Counted from the first letter of the stretch, positions 23,201 through 38,900 are shown. The stretch is 64,000 nt of DNA from Chamaea fasciata (GCA_029207755.1 JARCOQ010000002.1:84346087-84410086), one strand, 5' to 3'. Notes: generated by a model not told the origin, from the sequence alone. A program made the numbers and translations.

Positions 23201-26200
23201 GCTGACTGCTTGACAGGCTGGCCTTCTTCCTGCCTGCTCAGTGGACTCAGATGACCCATTCTCAAACGGCCACAGTGGAATCAATGACTGTGTGGCTCAG
23301 AGTTGGCAAAACTTATGAGACAACAAAGCAGCAAAGGATGATGCAACCTAAAGTAAGAAGTTGAAGAGAGATGCAGTTTGTTTTGACAGAAAGAAGAGAG
23401 TTTTCATTTAGAAATCCTGGATGTTGCGGAGAGTGGAAAGTACCTCAGAAGATTATTGCTTTCTAGAGTCAGATGGAAAGGGAATAGACCTGATTCTCTG
23501 AATAAATTGAAAGAAGCTGTTGAGTTTGAATTGGCAGCTTATGTCAAGGAGTGAAACACACAGGAGAATTGCAGACTTGTGTTGCTCTGTGATGGACTTT
23601 GCAGGTCTGTCTATAAGAGCAGGCAGCGTCTTGAGGAAGATTTCTCAGCCAAGAGGAGCTAATAGGGCCTTTCTCCAGAGGCCTTTAGGGCACCTCTCTC
23701 ATTTGGCAATACAGAGGAAATGAGGCACTTTAGGAGGACAGCTTCACAGGTCACCTAGAATTTCAATTCTGTACAGGTGCTTAAGTTAGGAATGCTGGAT
23801 GACAGCCAAAATTCTTAGTTGATTTAAATGGAGGGAAGTTACAAAGGCGTTAGAGCCTAGCCTGCAGAAAGTTGTTTTTGCAAACCTGTGATTATCTTAT
23901 TCTCCTCTCTATGTTCCTCTTCCTCATTTCTATCACCCAGGGTTTGAGATTGGGGATTACAAATCTGCAATCCTAACAGTGAAATCTGTGTTACTTTCTT
24001 GGACTTGAGAGGATGGAAGGGTGACTTTTTTCTTTGCAGTTACTGTCCTCCAGTGCTCGCCAGCCCTCGTTGGAGTTGTAGATGGCACATGTAAATGTCT
24101 GTTGTTAAATATTTGATAGAACTAAATTTGTCACTGGGGCAGAAGCTTTGATTTCAGTGTGCTATTACAAAATATGGTATATGTTTACATGACATGTAAA
24201 TAGAAGATGAATAGTGATAACTACAGTCACAACAAATAATGGCACTTGTCCATCAGGGAATTGCATTTTATTGCTGTCTCAGGGCTGTGCTGGTGAAATA
24301 ACCTCTACTAATATTTTTCTAGGAGCCATATGTTCAAAACCAAAGGGCTTCACTTTTTTAATCTACTCTCTAACTCTTGCTGTGTCCAAGAGTATTGCTG
24401 AAGGGTGTAATGCCTGTGCATACTGATCGGAGACTGATAACTGCTTCTTGTGTCAACCTGTGACTTAGAAATTCCATGACAAATTGCAATTTATGACCGG
24501 ATACTTGTCACCCCTGAGGTGTGGAAAATGTTTAATGGGGCATTCAGACAGCTATCAAAGCAGACTGTTTTACATTAAATGTTAATTTCTTTCTGTAAAA
24601 CTGAAGAGGCAGAGAGAAGAGAGTTTGATGTGGGCAACGTTTCCTATAATTCCAAAAATACACTCCCTTCTTCCCTTTGTCAACCCACCTGTGAAAGCAA
24701 TTCCAGCCTTGGAGGAGAAAGATATAGCAGTGCTACCAAATCCTTACAAAGGCACAGTAGATCCCACTCATGGCCTCGAAAATAGCCAGATGATTACTTG
24801 CTTGTAACCATTTCACTTCTTAGGTGCCTGATTTTGTTGGCAGCACCAGTCTCTGAGAAATTAGATTGTATCTCCCACTACCTCCATAGTCAAGAGCAGC
24901 TTCTTGTCTCAAAACGTGCTGGCAGGTAAGACATTTCTCACTAGGAGAAACAAGCTTGTCCCCCTTCCAGATGATAAATGTCACTAGATGCGATTCAAAA
25001 GGAAACTACCTGGGATTACTCAGTTTCCTCTGTGAGTGGATTTGGTGCACAACAAGCTGAAAGCAGGAAGTAGTGGTCTGAATCTGTTGGTGAAGTCAGT
25101 GTTCCTTCCTTGGGTTTCAGAAAGATGCATCTCTGTGCAGCTTACTGTCCCTCTGTCCTTCAGTTTGAACCAGGATGGCAGTGAGTAAACTCCGTGAGCA
25201 GTGTAGTAGAGGCTCCTCTGTTAGACTGATAGGGAGCAGTTTTGTTCTGCAGTAGGGTTTATCCAAGCAGCAAGGGATGTCTGTGCTAATCTTCTGAGAT
25301 GTAGCCAACTGGAATGCACAGGAGAACCCATCTCTCTGTCCAACTGTATGTAGGCAGTCTATTTGCTATTCAGTGTAGGGTAAATTTTCTAAGTGCCTGA
25401 GCTGCTTTATTGGAAAAGAAAAATGCTTGACTCTTGTTACTAAGCTCTTTCATTTGTATTAGATGTCATGAGAGCCGTTGTAGGCTGTTTCACATGCCTC
25501 TGGCTGACTGCCAAAGAAGATGCTGTTAAATCTCCACTGAAAGACCTGGTGATCTCCCCAAATCAATTTTTGCTTTTACATGCTGCCCTCCAGAGAGACA
25601 GCATAATCTCTTGTGCTAAGCAGTCCACAGCCTAGAATTATAGGTGGCCACATTGAGTGCAGATCTTGCTGTTGTTGTGTGTCTTTATTAACTTGAGACC
25701 ATGATTATTGTTAAGAGGTGGCCAAAAGAATAACAGCTCTATTTGATTCTGTCAGAGTGCATTTCCAAAGAAAATACACAAGAGAAAAGAATTGCCGCAT
25801 GTATTGTTCAACTCCGCCTGTTACTGTGATTCCACCTTCCATGTGTCACGTAGTCAGCAGAACTGAAAACCAGAACTGAAACCCATGACAGCCATGCAAA
25901 AATCAATATTTATGGAACTGCTTACTAGCTAGCATGGCATAACTTAGCCAGGACATTCCTCTCACAAGCAGATCAGTTTTCCAGAAGTGCTAATTAGGAA
26001 AAGAAGGGTCTCTGTCAGTGGGCTGGACTTTCACAGGTATCCCCTCCCCTCACGGATGGGCAGGTTGCTTTCCTTGACAGAGCACCAGGAGAAGTCCAAG
26101 TGCCCCATCTCCCTGCTGTGTAATCCAGCATGCTTCCAATTTGTGGGATAGTTGCTCTTAGTTACTCTGTGCAAGAGCAGTCTCAGGGGTACCTCTCCTC

Positions 26201-29200
26201 TTTCCCTGCAGCACCAGGCCTTTTGGAATGTGGTACTTTTGTGTACGGACACAGTAAGGTCAATGCAACTGGGAAGCCAAATGCACAGCTTCAGGATTAC
26301 ACCCAGTTTGCAAGATTTATGCTGTGCAGGCTTGGTTTTAGCAATTGCATATATTGAAAGCAATTAAGTTCATGAAAAGCAGAACAGTTTGTTTCACTTC
26401 ACATAGTTGTCTGGGTGAACCAGTTTCCATGGCTTACTTTCAGCCTCAGTGTTCCCATTTTGGGGGTTGTCACTAATGCAGCTGTTGAAGCAGCCAGTCA
26501 TGTTTGTATCCAGAGGAGATCCACAGCAGAAACTTGATTTGTACCCACCAGCACTGCCTCACTTTGTCTCACCAGAATGTGGAACCAAGAGAGATTCCCT
26601 ATGGACTGGGCCAAGGAGAGTGAATTTCAGTGAATGGCATAAAGTGAGGAGCACTTGAAAAACCAGGGCACTTGCCTCTCATGGGTAAATTTGTGTAGTT
26701 ATGGGCAGCAGCTTCCTCTGTTGCACATCAAACACTAAAGTTGACTTGCTTTCTAAATTCAGCCACAATGCATACTTGTGAAAGATGCAGCTCATAGTTC
26801 CTCCTAAGCAGGTGCTAGTGGTGGTGTGCAGGGGAGGAAAAATGCAGAGGAGGAGCTTGAATGGCCCTAATATTGAGATCAACTGAGAAAATGTGCATTT
26901 CTAAATGTATCTTTGGTTCTGAAAAGTTAGGTAAAGCAAATGTCAGACTTAGTTGGAGATGACCTGCGTGTTTCTGAGTGACTTGGTTTAATCTTTTCTG
27001 TGTGTACAGGAAGTGGGAGTTAGGGGGCTTCAAAGTAACAGCTTCCAGTGCCTGTCAGATGTGAGCTGAGAGGAGCATCTTTCTCTTTTTTACTCTGTCA
27101 AGGATACAGATACACAGCCTGTCCACAAACAGGTTAGCCACCCAACTAATTGGGTGTTCTGTCCTGTGGGCTGCTGGGGATAATCTAACCCTATGGAGCT
27201 GGCAGACTACAGTCTAGTTTTTTGCTCCAACAGGAGCAATATTTTAACTCTGTTCCAGAACTGTTGCAGGTGAACATCTCTGCCATGGTCAGCCCACATC
27301 CTTCAGGCCACACTGGTTAAAGAACAGTCCTGAACTGGCGAGGCAAGCGTTTCCAAGGGTGGGAAACATCTTCCATCTCCAGTGCTATTTTGTTACACTT
27401 TTATTCTTGTCTGACCACAATTTCTCAAGAGTGACAAGTAGGCCACTGTCTTCAGTTCAGTGGCCAACATTTGCATCATGCCCAGTCATTTCGTAAACCC
27501 AGGCTCTGCTGGAGATTCATTTTACCAGGCATGGAGGTCACTTGTTTTGTTTTTGTGTTCTGGTTGTCTGGAAATGCTGACCTACTTCAAGGAAGAGTTT
27601 AACTCCTTGACTGAAAACTGACTTCAGCTCTTGTATGTCTGTGCTGCTACATCAACACTGAGGGTGTGAAAACTATTGCAGAATATTTGGTATTTCTGTA
27701 TTTTTCATGGATATTTTAGTTTTGACTTTTTGAATAAAAAGAGAAAGTCCACTATGAAGTGACAGCTTTTGTAAGCAGAGGTCTTTTATCTTTGTGTATT
27801 ATCTTATGCTTCCTGGGCTTTTTCTGGGTCTCACAGTCATTTAACTATATCCTCAGCTCCTGTCTGTTCACCTTCCCACCTTCCAGTAGCAAGCTGAATA
27901 TGCCTGTTTTGGTCATGTTAGCTGATTTTATGTGTTCACAAGCAAGTTAATGGGAAAGTTGTTGTGAAATCTCCCAAAACACTGACGCTATGAAGGTCGG
28001 AACAGCATTCACCTTAATAGATCTGTGAGTATGTTCTCAATATCTAGACATGGAATAAGATGCCTCAGAAAATTTGCCAGTGAACAAATTTTGAAATTTT
28101 AGCAGGTAGATTAGAGATGCAGAAAGTTGATTAATTATGTTAGAAAGATGTAATCTGTTTTGGGTGAAAGTAGATTATAAGAAATCAAGTATAATCCACC
28201 TAAGTTTGATCACACAGTTATAGTGCATTATTTTTGCATGGGCCTACACTTGCATTTGGAGGTTTGGATGATTCTTGTATTTTCTTTTTCTCCCTTTTTA
28301 GGATTCCCATGTTCTCATTGTCAGCTTCTCCTTGCTGTACTTCCCTCTGCTGTATAACTGCAGAGCTGTGAAGCTAAAGCTTGATCTTGTACCATTTACC
28401 AGAATAAAGACATATACTGCCTTTATCCACATGTTTGAGAGCGTGTAGATCATCCTTCCTTCACTGTCCTAGGTTCCAGTTTTATCAGAGAAGCACAGAC
28501 TGGGGTACCTATCTCCCGACATAGCCACTGATCTGGGTCTTGACTCTTTTGCAAGTGCCATTAGTTGCTTTCCCTGTGAACAGCTGCGAGCCAATGATTG
28601 CAGCTCCCTTGCAGGAAGACCTCTTCAGTGCTAATTAGGTTCTCTCTGACCTGACAAGGGTCTTTCCTAATGAAATTTGTAATATTCTTTCTGGAACATG
28701 AGGTGAGATTTATTTCACATGTCTTTTAGCTAAAAGGTACATGTCCAGTCTGACCAATTATCTACACTCATGCCAAAATCAGTGGAGAGCATTGAATGGT
28801 TTGGGGGAGGAAGGGGAAATCTTTCCAGCTTATTTGAGACACCTGCCTTAGGTAAGTTTGAATCAAGAGGTCCTTACCTCTCTCCAGTGATGATACAGGT
28901 GAAGCTGAACCAGATGGTTACTTAAACAGCTAAGTTCAGATGACATGAATCCCATTAGTTAACTTAAAGGGCATAAATTTTACTTCCTGTCAGTTTGCAC
29001 TCCATATGATTTTTTGACTTGAGTAAGTAGCTTATTCTGCTCAATATACTTAATGCTTTATTTAAAAACTATTATTTGAGAGTCACAGATATGAGTACAC
29101 TCACCTCTCAGGTGAAGGGGATAACCTAGTACCCACTGTTTAATCTTCTGCCACATTCTGCCTTCAGCAATAGCCATTAACTTATTGCTCATAGTCGTGA

Positions 29201-32200
29201 AATGTATTCTTATCATCTGTTGCAGTGTTGAGAAACAAGAGGTTAATTGTTTCCAACTAATAATTTTCTTCTCTGAATGACTGATTACATTTGCATTTCT
29301 GTGGAGTTTTCCAGACTGTCCACATAATGTAGGGAATCTTGATATTTTGAGGATCTCATTTGTTCTTTTGCAGCTTTTGGAGATGGGTGTTGAAACATAA
29401 GGTAAGAGGTTCCTCGTTCTTTCTTCTATTTGCCTGGATGAACCTAAATTTTAGGTCAACTGAAACCGCTTTGCGAGCTGTGTGTCTGAAATGCAGAGAG
29501 CAGTTGTGTGTTAGACATAATCATGGATGTTACAGGAATGAAAGTGGAGCTTCACTGTCAGGTGTCTCCTAAATATCAGATCGGGCTTCTGGGTTTTGCC
29601 CAGTAGGTTCAGATGTTCAGACTTGCAGGTGATACTGCTAGGTGACCAGGGATTGAATCAGAGGGATCAATGGCAAAATTATTCTGCTGATTTTCAATAC
29701 TGCTGATTTACCTGTGGTTACCAATTTCTAGGCTGGAATTTTAGTGTCCATCCATATGGGGGCACAGGGTCTTGCAGATATTCCATATAACCGTATAAGA
29801 GGTGCAGCATCATAAGACATCATGCCACTGTTGGCTATCTTCAGAATCTTGAAATCTGTTCATCTAATTGCAGCATTTGACACTCTGCTCTTCCTGATCC
29901 TTTTAGGCCTAAATGTACTGAATCCTAACAGGTTTTTCTTACATATATCTCTCATTTATTTTCAGTGTAGTTCCCTGCATGTCTGCTTTTTGTGGATCCT
30001 GGCTGTGTGTGGAAGCTCTTCTTACTGTCAGATCCTGTGGGAGCTTTCTTAAATTCAGGCTCAACAGTAAAGGTATATCAGAGCCGAGCCAACCAATCAG
30101 TCTAGTAGCGCTGATGTTTAATCTGCTGCACCCATGTTCCAAGAGTCCAGTTTAAAGTCTGTAAATAGTCTTTCAGGGCCTGAACAATCCATGATGTATC
30201 TTCAGTTTGAGGAATACCACAGTGTACTCATATCTGCCAGCTCATGCCACAAAAATGTGTGAGACCAGTAAGAGCCATCTGCAAAGAGTATTGCAGTATA
30301 GGACCCCCAGACTGACAGTGTATCTCTGCATGAAGAGCTAACAAAGCTAGTGGATTTTTTTTTTTTTGTATTTACAAAGTGTTTGGTTCTTTATGTGGTT
30401 TTTATTTTGTTGGTTTTGTGTGTTTGTATTTGTTTTTTCTTCCAGTTAATAAAAAGGTAGAAATTCTCATTTAATACCCCAGTTTCAAAACTGTTCAAGA
30501 ATCAGTCTGATATTTACCAATTTTACTAAAGATAAAACTAATGAGAAACCTTATGTCCTAAATACTTACCTCCTTTTAAACAGCAGTACTGAAAAATAAT
30601 CTAGCCTGATTTATAGTGTTTTTGAAGCACAGACAGTCTCTAACTTTTAAAGCCTTTGCTCTGCATTTAAGTGTAAGATTTCTCTTAAATTCCCTATGGT
30701 TATTCTAAATTCAGTCCTCTTTGGAATGCAGGGAGCAGAAAAGGGGGAGAGTTCCTGAGTTTATTTTCAATGGCATTTGGTTTGGCTCGGAGGATTTTTA
30801 TAATGCTAATTTGGTCCTTCCATATTAATTCATGTTCTTCCTCTGCTCCTAAATTGGAAACTTTCCATTTTATATCTGGCAGTCTTGTCCTCAGTTGTTT
30901 AACCTTTATGCTTTATCACTAGAAATAGCTGTTTTGTGCATGGAATCCAACCTCTTAGTCATAATAACATTCCCTTCAGCTGTCCTATCTGACAACTTCT
31001 AGAAAAGTTTTCAAGTTTGGGTGGTTTGTTTTGTTTTTTAACCACTGTTTGCATTTGCAGAAAGCATGCCTGAGTTGACGGTGCTGCACCCTACCAAAAA
31101 ATTTTAAGCAAGAAAACTGCAAGGCATATTCTTTACCACTGGTAGGAAGTATTGAAAGACAACCAAATGTAGACACAGAAGTGGTAAAGATCTGTGATGC
31201 ATCATCCCCACTGGTCGAGCAGTATTCAAATTTGATGCAAATCTGATTGCTGAGCATTTGGGAGCACAGTTCTTATTTTTCCAGTTACTGAACATACATC
31301 CCAGATGCCCAAGGCATCTTTGAGATGTGTCCTCACTGATGTCTAACTTCTTTCTGACCTGTTCTTATAACTCATGAGTTCCAATTAGATTCCACAGCAT
31401 CTCGTTCCCCTGGGAGCACAGACAACAAGAAAATACAGTCTGTGAAGGAGAGGTTCCCAGTCAGTGTTTTCGGTAACTTTTATTACTGTGCTACAAACCT
31501 GTACATGGTTAATGGGAGCTCTAAGGTGGTATGCAATATACACCAGGTATTTAGAAAGCTTAGTCTTTGCATCTCTTTGCCCAAGTCTAACTCAAATAAG
31601 AGGCAAAACCCAGAAAAAGGGGTTTGTTTAGTTTTTTTAAGTGTCACTTCCTATGCAGTTGGTTACATGAATGCCAGTTCTTAAAACTCTCAGCTGTGAG
31701 AGGTGTGTTTATGCAGCACGCATTCAGCATGAATCACAGCTGTCCCAGCTGGCGTATCTCAAGACCCTCAGAGCCCCATGCAGAGGTGCTTGTGCTCTGG
31801 AAGCAGTTTGGGTCATTACTGCTGTCCTGTCTCTTAGCAAGGTTTGTCAGCTCAAACATGGCCAAGTTCACATGACTGACCATTTCTTTGTGTGGATGGG
31901 GCACAGCTGGTGGGGGCAACCTTGCACCCTCCTCTAATTTATTGTCCTTAAACTGATAAAACCCAGTAAGAAAAAAATGTTCAGTAAATGCATATACAAA
32001 TTACATGACTGTGCTTAATTTGGGGGGGTTATTTCAGTTTAACTGTGACCAAATGGGGATAGTAAACCATGACTCTGGCAGTTAATGCAGCACGGTTTCC
32101 TTAATAACTTCGGATCAGAAAGTAAATTTTATGAAATAAAATCCTGTCAAACACTCCTTTTTTTTAAAGACACATACAGGTGAGTGTGATTTTCCACATC

Positions 32201-35200
32201 AGCACATATCAAATTATCAGGAGACTGATGATTAAGGGTTGTGAAGCAAAAGAAACAAGCTGGATTTAAGCTTAAGATATTCAAGGGAAGCAGATGTAAG
32301 CAAGTGCTACTGCAAGTTGTTATCCTTGTATCATATTTCTGCCATCTGAATTCATTTTTACTGAGAACTTAAGTGAAAAAGCTGCTATTGAATTCTTAGG
32401 AAGGGAGCAGAACATTCTTAGGAATTTTACAAAGCTTCAAAAAAGCCTGTGTGTGTTACAGCAGCGTAGGCAGTTCATGTTCCAGAGTAAGTTTACCCTG
32501 CAAGAAGCCTGCCGGAGAACTCTATTTGAGCCATGAGTTTTCACCTGGCTTTCAGAAATGAAACACTTTTTGCAAGTCAGACCTTCCTTATGATTTACAG
32601 GATCACCTCCCATGCCTTAAACATCACTGGCTTTCACACTTGACGTGTGCATCTGCCTCTGTTGTAAGGGCAGTCCCTGGTCATTTGTGTGGGGAACTCA
32701 GAGGCAGCTTCATTCCACTGCAGGGTGTGTATGGGTGCTGCAGCAGGCTGCTGTGCTGGTGTGGGCACAACCCTGCACAGAATACCTCTGATGAGCATCT
32801 CTGAGCTGCTCGGTGAGCATTGACATCCTGCGTGAGCCACGTCACGCCTTGGCACAGTCACACTGCTTGGAGAGGAAAACTCGCTGTACAGCACTTGGTT
32901 CAAAAGTCTCCAACTTGAGTTTGAAGATTATTTTGCATCTCAGAAGACTCTCCGAGTCTGGTTTACATACTCCAATCAAGAAGAAATACTGAGATTACAA
33001 TGTTTACAGCTGTATATGGCACCATGAAATCAACAGTCCTTGGACTGAGAAAGTATTAAAAACATGATTGCGAGTTTAATAAGTCTTTAAATGGATATAA
33101 ACAGAGTCATAGCTGTTTCTTTGCAAGGAAGCAGAGGGTGTTTTGTAAACATGAGTCAGGTTCTTTACAACAGGGTAGGTACAAGAGAAAATGGCCAGGG
33201 TGACAGTTTTGCTGTCTTGTCAAGAGAAGCTGTGGCTTCACACATAGCAAGTTAGCAGTTTGTATGCTGGGACAGCTGTCTTTTTGCAGAGCTGTGCTGT
33301 ATCAAGAAATCTCTGAGCAATAGACAGCAAACAGCCACTTTTGGGGAGCCATGATAAAATAGCAGAGGTAGGTCTTTTTCTGCAGGCCTTCAGAGTCCTG
33401 TGCTGAAATAACCAGCGTTTTCATGGTACTGAAATTAGGGAACACACAATAGCCAAGAAATTGGAAATCCAGTATTTTTGTCATGTCCTGGGATTATTCT
33501 TTGGCCAGCTCAGACTTTTGGTCCTGGTTTTACATTTCCAAGAGGGGCACTTCTGAACTTGTGTTTTGAACTCTCTTGGCACAGAGAGGGCTGATGGTTA
33601 ACAAAGAAATCAGTCTGCAAGGGTGGTACAGGCAGTCCTTAATTCAACCTGCTAGGAGAAGGAAGAATAGAGCTAAGCTTCGTGCAACAGTAGCACTGAC
33701 TCTGTCTCCTGTTTCAAGTTATTAAAATAACACTAGAGTGGTTTTTTAAAAGGCATTTTCCTAAATGCTTTCTAATGCCCATGACAATTTTAGATGCTGA
33801 GAAGTAAATATTTTTTGCTACTAGCAGATTTGTTTTGTTTTGTTTTTCCTCCACTTGGCAAGTACTGGTATTTGAGGGGTTTTGTATTTTGTTTTGGTTA
33901 TTCTTCTACAGTATTTAGGATGAAATAGAAATTAGCTTTGCTACCAACACCTTGCAGATACACACGCACAAAATACTTGAACTTGACAAAACAAGTTATT
34001 TTTTGCATCAGAATTCTTGCGTTTATTTTCTGCTTGCATGTTTTCACAAACAGAAGACTTCTTCCCAGCTGCTGTGGAGAAAACATTGTGTCTGCAAGAT
34101 CAAAAAACCAGTGGCTTTTTAGTTAGTACTGTAGAGATCAGCTGTGGAAGTTGAAGAAAAATAAGCAAAATTTGATTATTACAAGGGCACTTAAGAATGA
34201 TGTTAAGCTGAAAAATAAGGAAAAGACAAATGTGGTTCCAGCCTCTAATATATATCAGTAAAATTAATTCTTAGTGCTTTCTAACTGGGTCTTGAAAGGA
34301 GCCATAGAAGTAAACTTGGGCTCTGGGGTTTTGATTCACATCCAACCCTTGATTTCTTTTTTGATGGACACTTTACTATATCATGACAAACTAATTTCAC
34401 CTCACAAGCACATGAACTCTCCTTGCAGCAAGGTGGGAGTGTCACCTGTATGCGAAAATCAGCAGTCCCAAGGCAAGTATCATCCCCCCAAGTCAGAGCC
34501 TCAAGGGCATCAGTGAGTGAAGATGTGCTTACTGTTTTCTTCCTGTTAAGTAACCCATTTGTGCAAGAGATGTGTTCCCTCCTGCCCCTTTTTTCCTTTT
34601 CTTGTTTGGTCTAGTGTCTTGCTGAAGTGCTGAAAGGATTTGGCAGTAGTTTTGGGAAAGAGGACAGTGTTGAATCTTAAAGACACTTACAGGGAGTCAC
34701 CAGGTCTTCAAAAGGCAAGTTGCATGACCTTTTCTGTGTGTCAAAGTCACAGTCCTCAAAATGGCAAAATTTTGGTTTTTTTCATAGTTTTTGCCATTTG
34801 AGCCAGGACTTTTAAAAGAGGTCTTTGTTGTGATTTGATTCCCCTCAAAGCTGAATGGGAGTTAAGTGTTTTGATTTTCTCATTTCAGCAATATTCAAAT
34901 CAGCTATCTTACGTGAAAATGTCTAATTTTTTTTTCTTGGATTTTTGTGTTATTAATGATCTAATTTTACAATCTTTTCAAATGAAGTAGCAAATAGATT
35001 ATGGGAAAATTACAGTTTCAGTTAAAAGAAATCTATATCTACCATCTGTAAGGGCCAGATGAGTCCCAACACTACTGTGGTAAATGGATTATCATTACTG
35101 TACTTCTCCCACAATCCTTAGGGAAACTGAAATAAAAAATTTAAAAGGGCATTGTCAGGCACCCCAGAATTAAAAGTGGGCATTTAGTTAAGACAAAGCA

Positions 35201-35747
35201 AAACATTTGGAGGTGCCATGTGCAGAAATAACTACTTCAGAAATGCCTCTTCACTGAAGAAATGTTACTGCACAATAAGTTGCCAGCTGGTTGAGATGGA
35301 ACGCTTTGGAAGTAGAGGTGCAATTCAGAATAAAAATGTATGTACAGTAACAAATTATAGGCAGAGAGAATATTTCAAGTTCTCCATCATGTTCCTTAGC
35401 TACAAATAATCCCGTGAAATATTTGTTCCAAAGGTCAAATAAAAAAAGACTTCAAAGCAAAAAGGGTAATACTGAAACTATCTCTAGAAAGTTTATTCTG
35501 AAAATATTTCAGGAGCTGAGAAACTTTTCTCATGCAGTAGTCTTACAGGTTTTAACTCTAGGTAGCGAGGAGGTCTGCAAACACTTGGGCATGAGGATCA
35601 CTTATGTCATGAGACTGAAAACAAGGGGGTGTGGTTTTGGAAGACTTGTTTGAAGAAGATGCTGGTAAGTGAGGGAAATGTTATACCAAATTCAGTGTTC
35701 ACTTACCTTCCCTAGGGTTGGATTATGCAACAGTTTTAAACCCAAAG
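20211..35747. other. Intron 1, left part: no further feature recognised
   Basis: AT-rich sequence with no coding exon, RNA gene or clear element. A 13-nt direct repeat GGATCACATGAGG occurs at about 21407 and 21428, and a T run lies at about 30355-30368. All open frames are short and domain-free. Confidence 0.6.
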
Positions 35748-35905
35748 ATTAGATTGGATTTTAGGAAGAGGTTCTTTAAGGATGGTGAGGCAGTGGAACA
35801 GGTTGCCCAGAGAAGCTGTGGTTGCCCTATCCCTGGAAGTATTCAAGGCCAGGTCAGATTGGGCTTTGAGCAACCTAGTTCAGTTGAAGACATCCCTGCC
35901 CATGG
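35748..35905 (+). mobile_element. CR1 LINE fragment
   Basis: Intron 1 sequence with segments such as GAGGCAGTGGAACAGGTTGC, CCCTGGAAGTATTCAAGGCC and GGGCTTTGAGCAACCTAGTT, ending in CATCCCTGCCCATGGC. This order is that of the 3' region of avian CR1 in + orientation. Both ends are truncated: the octamer tail is missing on the right and there is no open reading frame. It is diverged, so it is an old insertion. Confidence 0.88.
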
Positions 35906-38900
35906 CTGACTAGAGAGAGGTTGTTTATACAGTTGAAATTTCTTGTTGTTCTCTGAAAGCATCTAGATCAACATGAGATTTTTCTTCCAAGTCTTAAGCT
36001 ATTTGGATATTAAGAATCCCGTCCTACTAAACTCATAGTCCCCACACACTATTCTGAGCAAAAAGATCAGCATCTCCAGAAAGCTGCTGGTCCTGTGCAT
36101 CTTCTGCTAAGAAGAATCACCCACCAAAGGTGCCCTCCCCCTCCTGCTATGGAGACAAGCAAGTAGGGCAGATGAGCTCCTTCACATCTGGACAATTTGC
36201 ATAAGGTGGAATGAAAACTTTATGTCACCAGCAGGGTAGATGTGGGTGTCTTTATATAGGACAGGCTTTATACTGATGATGAGAATATTGAATCATACTA
36301 ACAGACCCATGGGATGTTTGTTGTAAATATCAAACTTTGTTACCAGTTTTAACCTAAATACTAGCAAGTTTTAGGCCTAATTAGTGGTGTCCTATTCATT
36401 TATACAGGCTGGGATGTGCAGGTCTTCTCAAGTAGCTGCAAGTATCAGGTGCTTTTTAGTACTAAATCCTTGTACTGCTCCATTATAAGTCAATTTTTTT
36501 CAAAACTGCTGTTTTTTGTTACTGCACCTACCATTTTTCTGGCAGTTGTCATGCTTTATTTTTCACTGGAGACACCTTACTTTTCCCATCAAGTGTGATT
36601 GAAGCTAGCAAACCAAGCAGCAAGTCCACACCCAGCCTGCATCAGCCTGGGGCCAAGAGAGCCCTCCAATGTCAACCTCATTTTACTAGTGGATGGAGCC
36701 TTTCTGCCTGTGTAGCTCTGCCACCATTCTCACGGAAGAAACACAGGCTTTCAAAAGCTGTGAGCATATCTGAGTCCTACCATGCCTAGAGAAGGGCTTT
36801 GGACTGTAGCAGTGCAGGTGTAGAAGTACTCGAATGCTGGGACTCAGCAGAGTTAGAGTCTATTTCCTTTTCCCAGCTCTGACAGTTGGCCTGTGAGCTC
36901 TTGGACATCTCCTGAAATGCACCTAGCAGTAATTTTCCACCTGCATCTACACAAATCCCAGGAGATGCGGGAGGCATTACGCATAGGTTCCGTGAAAAAC
37001 AAAAACAAGCTTATTATCAGTAGACTTAAAGTGCTGGATTTGTACTTCACGAGAAAAATGCTTGTGCATAAAAAATAAGAGAAATCACAAAAACCTCTGC
37101 TATCGCTTATGCCAAGTAAGAGGGCAAATTTCGTGCTGTGTTGTGTTTGGGACTGCAACTGCTTCCAGTGTGGGGGCTGAGCACTGCAAAGACTATGATA
37201 CAGTCGCCTTATTTGATCCTATCCAGTTCAGCTATTTTGATTTATCTCAGCTAAGTTGCTGCCCCAGCACCCTTTTGCGCAATTTTGGAACACTGAAAAT
37301 ATAACAAGTGGATAGAATCTAATTTAGGGCATTCTACTGGAAAAAAAAAAAACAAAACCCTGTACCAAATCATTCTGTTATCACATCTTCTGCTGTCATG
37401 CCATTGTTTATTTCCTGATAGGGCAGTGTTGAACAAAAGAGGATTTTGGTGTTTCTTCGGGTTGAGAAGCTGTAAGTTTATTCTATAAGTGCAACCTAAG
37501 CTGACTTGCACATTTTCTTTAAGGAGGGCTGTGTAGCATGCCTCAAATGGAGACATCTTTACTCAGCAGGTAAGGGTGATGAGTTAAGCCTCTTTACTCC
37601 AGAGAGTACTTAGTTGTTCTCTCCTGGGAGAAAAAAAAATTGCCAAACAAACAAATAAACAGAAAATGGAAGTGTTCCAACTATCTGTAGAAGTTTTGTT
37701 TTCACACTGTGCTTCAATCTCATTACAATTTTTGAGGAGTAATATTGGTAGTCAGAGATTCCTCGGATGGGAAGTGATTAGAGTGTGAATTGCTGTAGAA
37801 AAGCACTATTTCCAGTAATAACACAGCAGGTGTTTTGAAAGAAAGCTGCTTTAACCTTTCACATTGCAGAGGCATCCCAGTAATTCTAAAAATCACAATC
37901 AACAAATGCCTAATTTCACTACTGCTTTCCTAATGAAGAGGGAAAATGGTGTAAGGAATCTGAATTTTGAAGGACATTCTCCTATGAATTAGCAGTTTCC
38001 TATTTCTGATCTCTTACTAGAAATAGTCATTTACATGCAGTTTCAAGACCTCCGTGCTGAAGCATAGCATGTTGCTAGCATTGATGTTCACGCCAGGTAC
38101 AAAAACCTATGCTTTGATCAAAGCCAAAAGAATATAAAGGCAGTGCACCATGGAAAACAGATTACAGTTAGTGATAGCAAGATACTTGTTGTCTGATAAT
38201 TGTGTTGGCTTCAAGACACAGGATTCAACTTTTGAAAAAGATTTCTGCATCATTTGCTGTTTGATGCAGAAAATTTTGTCTTAAAGATTACAAGTGAATG
38301 CAAATCCTTTTGAGATCATCCTAATGGTGCAATGAAAAACTTGCACATTGTTTTCTGTCTGAACATTGTTTAGAACCAATGTACCTTGTTCTTCCCTTGC
38401 CTCATCACCTCCCTCAGAAAGTCTTGTGCTGAGCAGTTCTTAAGAAGTTTTGATCAAGTAAATTCTTGTCCTTAATTAATTAATTGAATTGTCCTGTGGG
38501 ACAGAAACTTGGCATTATCCTCATTATGCACAAGGTCAAGGTGTGGTTAGATTTTCCTCCTACATAGCTGCATATTATCTGTTGAGATTGCAAAGTTCTT
38601 CATTTAACTGTTAATCTATTCTTGACAACCCAAGTTATGAATAGTACCAAAAAAATCTAGAGGCTTGTCCTGCTTGGACTGAATAGCACAAGTCTCAGTA
38701 TTCCTAATGGATGCAGGATTAGTTTCCTCTTTTTGCATTGTAAAATTGTAAGCATCAGAAGTAATGCAAACAGTTAAATTATTCTATTTGTCATGTTTGA
38801 AGACCACAGATTACACATTACTTTGCACATGTTCTGTTTTTCACTAGTATATTTTGCTAATAGCCAGTCATCTATTAATGGTAGGGGAAAACTTGCAGTG